Below, piece after piece: positions 6,835-12,414 of a stretch of DNA of 12,414 nucleotides. Below the pieces are notes generated by a model. That model worked only from the letters and a program-made list of their open reading frames with translations, had not been told where the DNA came from and made no database searches. The DNA is from Desulfobacteria bacterium. Lineage in GTDB: Bacteria; Desulfobacterota; Desulfobacteria; Desulfobacterales; C00003060. The position numbers and the translations under genes are program-made. Position 1 is the first letter of the stretch. Every line of letters starts with the position of its first letter. The stretch lies in the NCBI GenBank assembly GCA_030145035.1, contig JAQYWL010000473.1:1-12414 (forward strand), read 5' to 3'.

Positions 6835-7033
6835 GGTTCAGGGTTCAGGGTTAACAACCCCTGGCCCAGACCGGGTTGGTGAGCGTGATAGTCTCTCACG
6901 AGCGTGTCGCGCCAGAGCAGGCTTTGAACCTATGAACTTTGAACGGTGAACTTTCTTTATTGACGCGTCATCCTTTTGCTAACAGTCAGTTAGAGCTCTT
7001 CAACCGGGAACCGTGAACGTTGAACCGCTCAAC
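6835..7033. repeat. composite inverted repeat with GTTC/GAAC arms
   Basis: The left arm (6835-6852) repeats GGTTCAGGGTTCAGGG with a 7-bp period. The right side has GAAC at 6926, 6934, 6941 and 6948 and again at 7008, 7015 and 7022, with 7-8 bp periods, so the arms are inverted relative to each other. The middle (6856-6922) is GC-rich, with imperfect palindromes (GTGAG/CTCAC and CCTGG.../...GAGCAGG). Between the two right-hand blocks lie TGACGCGTCA (6961-6970), a CTAAC-N5-GTTAG stem (6979-6993) and AGAGCTCT. This block occupies the region immediately upstream of the GT4 gene. Confidence 0.6.
6961..6970. promoter_or_regulatory. perfect palindrome, candidate operator upstream of GT4 gene
   Basis: TGACGCGTCA is a perfect 10-bp palindrome 100 bp upstream of the GT4 start codon. 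A second dyad, CTAAC-N5-GTTAG, follows at 6979-6993. Their position fits an operator, but they also sit between repeat blocks and may belong to a mobile element. No promoter boxes are convincing here. Confidence 0.25.
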
Positions 7034-7069
7034 CTAGGCAATAATCATTGTACTATACGGAGGTCAACC

Positions 7070-8227
7070 ATGCGTATAGCGATCTTGTCTTGGGAATCAC
7101 TTCATTCGATCGCTGTCGGCGGCGTAGGTGCTCACGTCACCGAGCTTGCGGCTGCCCTTGATCGGAAAGGACATGAAGTGCATGTCTTTACCCGGATAGG
7201 ACACGGCCAGTCGCACTACGATTGGATCGACGGAGTCCATTATCACCGTTGCGCCTTTCAGTTGAATTATAATTTCATAGCAGAAATCGACGATATGTGC
7301 CGGTCTTTTGTCCATCATGTCTTTCAGACCGAAGACTTCGTTGGCCCCTTCGATGTAATCCATGCGCATGATTGGCTGGCCGCAAATGCCATGATCTGGA
7401 TCAAACAAGGACGCGGGCGAAAAGGAATCCTCACCATTCACTCCACCGAATATGGCCGTTGCGGAAACAATTTTTACGGTGGCAGTTCTGCCGGCATCCG
7501 CGAGATTGAGCGGGCAGGGACCTACTGTGCAGATAGAGTGATAGCGGTGTCTCAAGCTCTTCGAAATGAGATCATGTGGATGTATGAACTCCCTGACTGG
7601 AAGGTTTCCGTCGCCTACAATGCGGTCAATCTGCATCATTTCGACGGCTGGCTTTCCCCGGATGGGGTCAAAGGGCGTTACGGAATTGGTTCCATGGATC
7701 CGATGGTCCTTTTTTGTGGTCGCATGGTTTATCAAAAGGCCCCCGATCTATTGATCGAGGCCATCCCCTACATACTTGGATATTATCCTCACGCCAAGTT
7801 CGTATTCGCAGGTGATGGCGAGATGAAACCTCATGTTGAATGTCGAGCGCACGATCTTGGTGTGTCACACGCGACCCGGTTTGTCGGTTTCAAAACGGGC
7901 GGGGAATTGATTGATCTTTATAAAGCTTGCGATGCCGTCTGCGTGCCGAGCCGGAACGAACCTTTCGGCATCGTTGTCCTTGAAGCTTGGAGCGCCGGCA
8001 AGCCCGTGATCGCCACAAAGAACGGCGGTCCCAATGAGTATGTGTGGCATGAGGTGAATGGGCTGAAAATACATCCCCACCCGGAATCTATTGCCTGGGG
8101 ACTGGGCACGCTCTTCACAGACTTTGAATGGTCTCGATGGATGGGACGCAACGGGAGAACCGCCGTTGAAACGGTTTTCAACTGGGATACGGTTGGGGAT
8201 CAGGTGCTTTCTGTGTATCATCAGTAA
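7070..8227 (+). CDS. GT4 glycosyltransferase, probable alpha-glucan synthase
   Basis: This 385-residue GT-B glycosyltransferase is cytoplasmic and has no signal peptide. The N-terminal Rossmann domain has GGVGAHVTELAAAL, the acceptor-side glycine loop of glycogen/sucrose-synthase-type enzymes, and HAHDWLAA at 98. The C-terminal domain has the donor-phosphate pair R218/K223 (GRMVYQK) and the EX7E motif E297/E305 (EPFGIVVLE). The start is the ATG at 7070, with ACGGAGGT (7057-7064) at ideal spacing; an upstream in-frame GTG (7013) lies in repeat DNA. It faces a GH57 branching enzyme and is near GH13 and phosphorylase genes, so glucan chain elongation is the best inference. At 385 residues it is shorter than classical GT5 GlgA (~480) and nearer to GT4 GlgM/GlgA-like enzymes. 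Whether the product is glycogen or maltose-1-phosphate, and whether the donor is ADP- or UDP-glucose, cannot be read from the sequence. Confidence 0.9.
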   Translation: MRIAILSWESLHSIAVGGVGAHVTELAAALDRKGHEVHVFTRIGHGQSHYDWIDGVHYHRCAFQLNYNFIAEIDDMCRSFVHHVFQTEDFVGPFDVIHAHDWLAANAMIWIKQGRGRKGILTIHSTEYGRCGNNFYGGSSAGIREIERAGTYCADRVIAVSQALRNEIMWMYELPDWKVSVAYNAVNLHHFDGWLSPDGVKGRYGIGSMDPMVLFCGRMVYQKAPDLLIEAIPYILGYYPHAKFVFAGDGEMKPHVECRAHDLGVSHATRFVGFKTGGELIDLYKACDAVCVPSRNEPFGIVVLEAWSAGKPVIATKNGGPNEYVWHEVNGLKIHPHPESIAWGLGTLFTDFEWSRWMGRNGRTAVETVFNWDTVGDQVLSVYHQ

Positions 8228-8310
8228 GTGTTCACGGCTTCGCATCGTTCGCTTAATAAATTCGTACTTAGGTTAATTCTTATATGGACCTAAATCTTTA
8301 TCCCGAAACT
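8228..8310. other. convergent gap between GT4 and GH57 genes
   Basis: This 83-bp gap between two gene ends holds only a weak TTAGGT/ACCTAA dyad (8268-8293) with a 14-nt loop and no T-run. I see no convincing terminator and no repeat of the type found in the other gaps. Confidence 0.4.
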
Positions 8311-9891
8311 TCAACCAAACGACCGGTAGTCAATCTCGGAAAAGATATTGTCCTGGCTCTCAATCATTGAGAGCCTCTCTTCATCTACCCCAGCGGCTTT
8401 AATTTCATTCATCAGCCTGTTTAATCGCAAAAGGTGGGTCCTCGTTCTTCGGGTCGCATATTCTGCCATCGCGCCCCTGTTCAGCATGAAGGCCCAGTCA
8501 CTCGCCTGTGCCAGCAGCACCTCCCTTGCCGCCTGCTTAAGCGCCCTCAGCGTCAGGCCTTCAGCCTGAGGATGACTTCTTGCCAACCTTTCCATAAACA
8601 GTGCCCCTTGGTGAAGATGCCGATAGATCCAGTGGTTGCTCCCATTGAGCCATGTTTTGTGGAAGCCCTTGTATCCCCAACTGGAAGTGGAAGGTGTTGA
8701 AACCTGATTGACCGGATACTCCTCCAGATATTCGGAAAGCGTAGTGAGCCGAATCGTTTTTTGCTCGCGGGCAATCTTACGGATCAAGTTATTGAGCCAG
8801 ATCGGGCCTTCGAACCACCAGTGGCCAAAGAGTTCAGCATCATAGGGCGCTACAATGATCGGCTTGCGATTCATGACCGAAGTTAGATATTCAATCTGCT
8901 TTTCTTTGTTGAACATGAAGTTCCCGGCGTGGAGTTCGGCTTTTCTCTCTGCCCACTCGGGAACATAGACTTCTTTATGATCGGTCTTGCCGGTAATGCG
9001 GAAATACTTGAAGCCGGTGTCCACTCGAATGCCGTCCCGATGAATATACGGTTTGATATAATCAAGATTGAGATCGTAGGCAATGTCACGATAAAATTCT
9101 CGGTAATCATAGTCCCCGGGATACCCTTCAGTTGAACTCCAGACCTGCTCTGACGATTCTGGATCGCGCCCAAAAGCGGCTACCCCTGATGGGCAATAGA
9201 TCGGGGCATAGACACCATATCGCGGCCTCGACTCGGCACGGGTAATCCCGTGAGTTTCTAAGGTAGTGTATCGAATGCCATGCTCCCTAAGTAATTCGTC
9301 AACTCCACGATAGTAGCCGCATTCCGGCAACCAAAAACCCTTTGGCCTTCGACCGAAAACCTGTTGATAATGCTCGACCCCAACTCGAATCTGGGCTCGA
9401 ACTGCCGATGTATCGACCGAAAGCAGCGGAAGGTAACCGTGAGTGGCGGCGCTGGCGATGATCTCAACCTTTCCAAGCTCCTGAAAGCGCTTGAAAGCCT
9501 CAACTAAGTTCCGATCATAGCGATTAAGGAATGCGTCGCGTACCTGGAGAAGGCGCTTGTGGTACATCTGAGCCAGGGCATTAAATTCGGGGGGCGACTT
9601 GGTTCGTTTAACCTCTTTCTTACCCAGCTCTATCAGCCGTTCAAGCCTATTCAAATAACGGGACTGCAAGAACGGATCAACGAGCATCCAGGCAAGAGTG
9701 GGGGAGATCGATAAGGTCAAACGAAAATCAACCCCGTCTTCTACGAGCCCGTCTAGCACAAGAAGTAGAGGGATGTATGTCTCGGTGATGGCTTCGTAGA
9801 GCCAGTTTTCTTCGAGTGAGTCCTCGTGTTCGGGGTGTCTCACGAAGGGAAGGTGTGCGTGAAGGACTATCGCCAGGTAACCTTTTTCCAT
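8311..9891 (-). CDS. GH57 1,4-alpha-glucan branching enzyme
   Basis: This is a 526-residue GH57 (DUF1957-type) enzyme like the branching enzymes of Thermus and Thermococcus. It cuts an alpha-1,4 chain and re-attaches it by an alpha-1,6 bond. Visible motifs are HAHLPFVRHPE (H11, H13), GFWLPECGYY with the nucleophile E190, and APYDAELFGHWWFEGP with the acid/base D351. The helical C-terminal domain includes SDWAFMLNRGAMAEYATRRT. Both catalytic residues are present, and the length fits the family (~520-560). I chose the ATG at 9889-9891; a TTG six bases upstream (9895-9897) is also possible. Neither has a good ribosome binding site, perhaps because a repeat arm begins 25 bp upstream. The DUF4912 gene upstream ends 279 bp away, the gap being filled by a composite repeat. 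The 3' end faces the GT4 gene across 83 bp. It probably replaces a GH13 GlgB, none of which is seen here. Confidence 0.94.
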   Translation of the reverse strand: MEKGYLAIVLHAHLPFVRHPEHEDSLEENWLYEAITETYIPLLLVLDGLVEDGVDFRLTLSISPTLAWMLVDPFLQSRYLNRLERLIELGKKEVKRTKSPPEFNALAQMYHKRLLQVRDAFLNRYDRNLVEAFKRFQELGKVEIIASAATHGYLPLLSVDTSAVRAQIRVGVEHYQQVFGRRPKGFWLPECGYYRGVDELLREHGIRYTTLETHGITRAESRPRYGVYAPIYCPSGVAAFGRDPESSEQVWSSTEGYPGDYDYREFYRDIAYDLNLDYIKPYIHRDGIRVDTGFKYFRITGKTDHKEVYVPEWAERKAELHAGNFMFNKEKQIEYLTSVMNRKPIIVAPYDAELFGHWWFEGPIWLNNLIRKIAREQKTIRLTTLSEYLEEYPVNQVSTPSTSSWGYKGFHKTWLNGSNHWIYRHLHQGALFMERLARSHPQAEGLTLRALKQAAREVLLAQASDWAFMLNRGAMAEYATRRTRTHLLRLNRLMNEIKAAGVDEERLSMIESQDNIFSEIDYRSFG

Positions 9892-9915
9892 TTTCAAACC
9901 CGGTTAATTGAAGAA

Positions 9916-10101
9916 AAGTGCCTAAAGTGAGCTAAAGTGCCTAAAGTTAAGGAATGCGCGTTCAGCGCAACCTGTTTTTAGATAGACCACGCCTGCAGAC
10001 TTCGCCAAAGTAGCCTTGGCTACGACGGCTGAAAAGGCGTGCACATTAACTTTAGCTCACTTTAGCTCACTTTAGCTCACTTTAGGCACTTTAGTTCACT
10101 T
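9916..10101. repeat. composite inverted repeat with 10-bp TTTAGCTCAC arms
   Basis: The right arm (10046-10101) has about five 10-bp units (three perfect TTTAGCTCAC, then TTTAGGCACT and TTAGTTCACT). The left arm (9916-9950) has about three units in the inverse orientation, ending AAAGTTAA opposite TTAACTTT. The core has a CACGCCT/AGGCGTG stem (9988-9994 with 10035-10041) and an inner TAGCC-TT-GGCTA hairpin. The arms differ in unit number, as expected if units expand by slippage after the element forms. It fills the gap between the DUF4912 and branching-enzyme genes and would fold into a long hairpin if transcribed. Confidence 0.85.
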
Positions 10102-10170
10102 GTTGTTGAACATAGCACGAAATTTTCTGCCAGAAAAAACACGAATTTCAGAACTAAGGAACTAACATGA

Positions 10171-10890
10171 TCATTTTGACGATACGCCAAAGGTGAACCT
10201 TTTCTCGCTTATTTCCGTAAGATCAGTGGCGTTCCCTTTTTCATGATCCGATAGTATAGGACTTTTCTTTTTCAAGCGGCGCGGCCGCGATGTATAAAAT
10301 CCCCGCCTGCCAACGCCCCGTACGGCATGTAGCTTACACGCTAGCGTGCCTGGCAATGGCGGGCAGGGCGAAGCGATTTTATGAGGCTGTACGTCAATCG
10401 GCGCAGGGACGGCTTCGAAGAGATCGTAATCGCCCGCAACGAGCATATAGTGTTCGTCCGATTTGGGCGCAGGCCGGGCACGAGGTGTCTCGGCAATGTT
10501 TGAGCGAGCTATTGGATAGAATTGGCTGTCTTCGGTTTTAAACCCCAATTCAACAAAGTATGATTTGTCGGGGCTCCAGAGATGGACGTATCGGTTTTTG
10601 GCCTTAAGATCGATATGCACGTCGAAAGAACTATGGGCATTCGTTCCGTCAAAAATGATGTTGGTGATGTCATAGCATCTCAAAATGGCCTGTGATCCTC
10701 CATATTCGTCACCGAGTTGATGTTTCGCTTTCTCAAGTTCGACAGAGGTAACCTCCCAATAGACGTGGACCAAGTATGGCTCAACAGGAAGCAAAACGGC
10801 TCTGGTTTCACCGTATGAGTCAGGTAAGTCGCCGGGCTCCGACCTGAGTTCCCGCGGACTCTCAAGAGTTTCAAAGCTTGATTCTTCCAT
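10171..10890 (-). CDS. DUF4912 protein with a repeat-derived C-terminal segment
   Basis: Residues ~26-140 form a DUF4912 domain: SYGETRAVLLPVEPYLVHVY, then YDITNIIFDGTNAHSSFDVH, KNRYVHLWSPDKSYFVELGF and SNIAETPRARPAP. The pattern of aromatic beta-strands recalls carbohydrate-binding or Ig-like domains. Its function is not established; the glucan-gene context suggests a polymer-binding or scaffold role, which is inference. The start is taken as the ATG at 10888-10890, with GGAAG ten bases upstream. A TTG at 10897-10899 would overlap the TGA of the GH13 gene as TTGA. Either way the two genes are coupled. Residues ~175-197 are encoded by a 66-bp (22-codon) repeat core matching intergenic DNA at 6421-6486. 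The following ~40 residues are basic (SRPRRLKKK) and are probably the displaced original tail. The protein has 239 residues. Confidence 0.85.
   Translation of the reverse strand: MEESSFETLESPRELRSEPGDLPDSYGETRAVLLPVEPYLVHVYWEVTSVELEKAKHQLGDEYGGSQAILRCYDITNIIFDGTNAHSSFDVHIDLKAKNRYVHLWSPDKSYFVELGFKTEDSQFYPIARSNIAETPRARPAPKSDEHYMLVAGDYDLFEAVPAPIDVQPHKIASPCPPLPGTLACKLHAVRGVGRRGFYTSRPRRLKKKSPILSDHEKGNATDLTEISEKRFTFGVSSK
10294..10382. repeat. composite-repeat core, copy 2, inside the DUF4912 gene
   Basis: The 66-bp core (10302-10367) begins CCCGCCTGCCAACGCC and ends GGCAATGGCGGGCAGG, with the perfect inner palindrome CACGCTAGCGTG (10337-10348). It is flanked by an inverted 8-mer, ATAAAATC (10294-10301) and GATTTTAT (10375-10382). 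It matches the 6421-6486 core in inverse orientation (55 of 66), and shares both ends with the core at the right window edge. It lacks the minisatellite arms of the other copies, and its length of 22 codons keeps the host frame open. Confidence 0.85.
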
Positions 10891-10895
10891 GCGGT

Positions 10896-12200
10896 TCAAT
10901 CTTCCAGAGCGGAATCTCTTGAAGTGATCAAGACGATGCCTTGTCCCGGCCGGAGATTGTATGAAAATGGCGTCGGGATATAGTCCATCGGGTATTCTGG
11001 GGAGACATCAGCCAATGGGGTACCTGCCTGAACGAATTCTTTCAGGCTTTCGGCGTAAAAATGTTGTTCGTTGTGAATGTCCTTATTCAAAATAATGAGA
11101 CCCTCGTCTTGAGTATTGATGGATGCTTTCCACATGAGCAGAACATTCGGATTGTAGTGGTATAGTATCTCTGTCAGAGCCTCTTCCTGAAAAATCGCGT
11201 GCTCCGCCTTAATCTTGTTGACCTTTGTGATGAAAGAGGTCAGATCAACGTCTGTTTCTTCCCAATCTTCCGGTCTGGTTTTCACCACATGGAGCTTCTT
11301 GCGAAAGCCAAACTCGAATCCTATGGGCATCATGACGCCTGCTGAAAACAGGGCGGCAAATAGATAGCGTTGTTTAAGTCCTTCTATGTTGCCGTTGAGT
11401 TCCTCGCAGAGTCTCGCCGTATCGTGGCTTTCGGGGAAGCTTACAGAAGGGGCAATGTCTCGCGTCAGAACATATTGCTCCATCAGCCAGTAGCTGTAGA
11501 AATCCCACCATTTGGAACTGTTGAATATGTAATCAAAACCAGCCCTGGCGGTCTTCCTAGTCTGGTCCGCGGGACATCCGAGCGTTTCTCCAAAAAAGAG
11601 CACATCGGGATACATTCTCTTTGTTTCACTAATGAGTCTTCTCCACAGGCTTTGCGGAATCTGATAGGCCGCATCACAGCGAAAGCCCTTGAAGCCCAAT
11701 TCTATCAAGAACTTCACTATATCGAGAAAAAATTGAAACAGCCCCTCTTTATCCTTTGTATTTTTGTGATCGAACTTTGCCAGATCCCTCCAGACCACCT
11801 TTTTCCCGTTTTCGTCACAGAACGGATGAGCAACACGCCCTTTGGCCTCCCATGAAAACCACTCAGGGTGCAACCGAAGCAGATCCGAATCCACAGAACA
11901 GTGGTTGATTACCAAATCCACCATCATCTTGAGACCCATTTTTTCTGCGGTCTTAATCATCTCTTTTGCTTGTTCCTGAGGTCTTTTTTTGCTTTTTCGG
12001 TCAATTAGGAGCGGATTGAAATCGTAATAATCCGCTGTTGAGTAAAGGCTGCCCGAAGCGCCGGGACGCTGGATCGGATTGACAAAAACCCAATTGAAGC
12101 CCATTTCAGATGCCCTCAACAAATGCATTTTCCAGTCCGCGAACTTCCCGGCTAATAGAGGAAATAAATTATAGATCATCATCTTTTCCGGTTGTTTCAT
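10896..12200 (-). CDS. GH13 alpha-amylase-family enzyme (GlgE-like catalytic core)
   Basis: This 434-residue protein has a (beta/alpha)8 GH13 domain with all four conserved regions: DLVINH (95-100), GFRCDAAY (nucleophile D176), FFGETLG (acid/base E205) and FPESHDTARL (H259, D260). The opening MIYNLFPLLAGKFADW, the HPEWF after region I and the overall spacing recall the maltosyltransferase GlgE. It lacks GlgE's long N-terminal domain (GlgE is ~660 residues), so a hydrolase or 4-alpha-glucanotransferase is equally possible. It has no signal peptide and is therefore intracellular. A short beta-rich C-terminal domain ends at ~434. The start is firm: AAAGGAG lies six bases before the ATG at 12198-12200. 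It is the first gene of the minus-strand run GH13, DUF4912, GH57 seen here. Its stop nearly touches the DUF4912 start codon (5 bp) or overlaps the alternative TTG. Confidence 0.9.
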   Translation of the reverse strand: MKQPEKMMIYNLFPLLAGKFADWKMHLLRASEMGFNWVFVNPIQRPGASGSLYSTADYYDFNPLLIDRKSKKRPQEQAKEMIKTAEKMGLKMMVDLVINHCSVDSDLLRLHPEWFSWEAKGRVAHPFCDENGKKVVWRDLAKFDHKNTKDKEGLFQFFLDIVKFLIELGFKGFRCDAAYQIPQSLWRRLISETKRMYPDVLFFGETLGCPADQTRKTARAGFDYIFNSSKWWDFYSYWLMEQYVLTRDIAPSVSFPESHDTARLCEELNGNIEGLKQRYLFAALFSAGVMMPIGFEFGFRKKLHVVKTRPEDWEETDVDLTSFITKVNKIKAEHAIFQEEALTEILYHYNPNVLLMWKASINTQDEGLIILNKDIHNEQHFYAESLKEFVQAGTPLADVSPEYPMDYIPTPFSYNLRPGQGIVLITSRDSALED

Positions 12201-12257
12201 GGTTTTCTCCTTTCGGCATCCTTCATTTTTGCCATAAAGTAGTTTACACCTATTGAC

Positions 12258-12414
12258 CAGTGTTCAGGTTTCAGTGTTCAGGTTTCAGGTCTTGCTTTTT
12301 CAGTTTCTGACACCTGACACCTGGTGCCTGGTTTCAGTGTTCAGGTTTCAGACCCGCCTGCCAACGCCTGCGTCACAGCGAGGTTACAATGCCCGCATAC
12401 ACGGCAATGGCGGG
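12258..12414. repeat. composite repeat, copy 3, cut by the window end
   Basis: Two perfect 14-bp units CAGTGTTCAGGTTT (12258-12271 and 12272-12285) are followed by a dyad-rich stretch (CACCTGACACCTGGTG) and a third unit copy at 12335-12348. A core (12353-12414) then begins CCCGCCTGCCAACGCC and ends GGCAATGGCGGG, the same ends as the cores at 10302 and (inverted) 6421, but with an unrelated middle. The opposite arm should lie just beyond the window. This block lies 58 bp upstream of the GH13 start codon, so any promoter of the run must be inside or next to it. Confidence 0.75.

Noticed and set aside
7013..7069. GTG start for the GT4 gene
   Set aside because: The 19 extra codons run through GAAC repeats and the ribosome binding site itself. 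ACGGAGGT clearly serves the ATG at 7070.
7097..7735. 212-codon open frame antisense to the GT4 gene
   Set aside because: The GT4 motifs on the plus strand are intact and explain the open frame.
8268..8293. Bidirectional terminator between the GT4 and GH57 genes
   Set aside because: It has only a 6-bp AT-rich stem with a long loop and no U-tract on either strand.
10290..10541. 83-codon plus-strand open frame
   Set aside because: It is antisense to the DUF4912 gene and begins in the repeat core, so it is a shadow of the element and the gene.
12258..12414. CRISPR array
   Set aside because: The repeats are 14 bp, adjacent and degenerate, with no regular unique spacers and no cas genes. The other tandem blocks fail for the same reasons.

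Overview
The window looks like a piece of a Desulfobacterota-type (former deltaproteobacterial) chromosome. This rests on the style of the proteins and on the abundant short degenerate repeats between genes, and no marker here fixes the taxon. Apart from DNA polymerase I, the long genes all belong to storage-glucan (glycogen / alpha-1,4-glucan) metabolism.

Layout. Positions 1-66 (minus) hold the first 22 codons of a gene that leaves the window. A 74-residue Cys-rich protein (230-454, minus) follows, with a good promoter candidate at 516-545. DNA polymerase I (polA, 694-3408, plus) has intact polymerase and proofreading residues, and its N-terminus is partly made of a 7-bp tandem repeat. It overlaps by 4 bp, tail to tail, with an alpha-glucan phosphorylase (3405-5981, minus). 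The phosphorylase is preceded in the same direction, 14 bp away, by a 67-residue Rho-N/SAP-like protein (5996-6199) with a strong ribosome binding site and an extended -10 promoter. The 870-bp stretch 6200-7069 is gene-poor. It holds two composite inverted repeats and a decayed gene remnant (about 6573-6831). A GT4 glycosyltransferase (7070-8227, plus) is convergent with a GH57 glucan branching enzyme (8311-9891, minus). Upstream of the latter, on the same strand, lie a DUF4912 protein (10171-10890) and a GH13 alpha-amylase-family enzyme (10896-12200), which overlap or nearly touch and are probably translated together.

How the genes work together (inference). The GT4 enzyme would elongate alpha-1,4-glucan, the GH57 enzyme would add alpha-1,6 branches, and GlgP would release glucose-1-phosphate. 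The GH13 enzyme would trim or transfer maltodextrins. DUF4912 has no known function but sits inside the set. No glgC or GH13-type glgB is seen in the window.

The most unusual signal is non-coding. Several gaps contain composite elements: a GC-rich palindromic core flanked by inverted arms of 7-14 bp minisatellite units. Two copies of one 66-bp core differ at 11 positions, and paired changes preserve an inner palindrome. One of these copies lies in frame inside the DUF4912 gene. A simple 7-bp repeat likewise forms codons at the start of polA. I see no phage, CRISPR, tRNA or rRNA.
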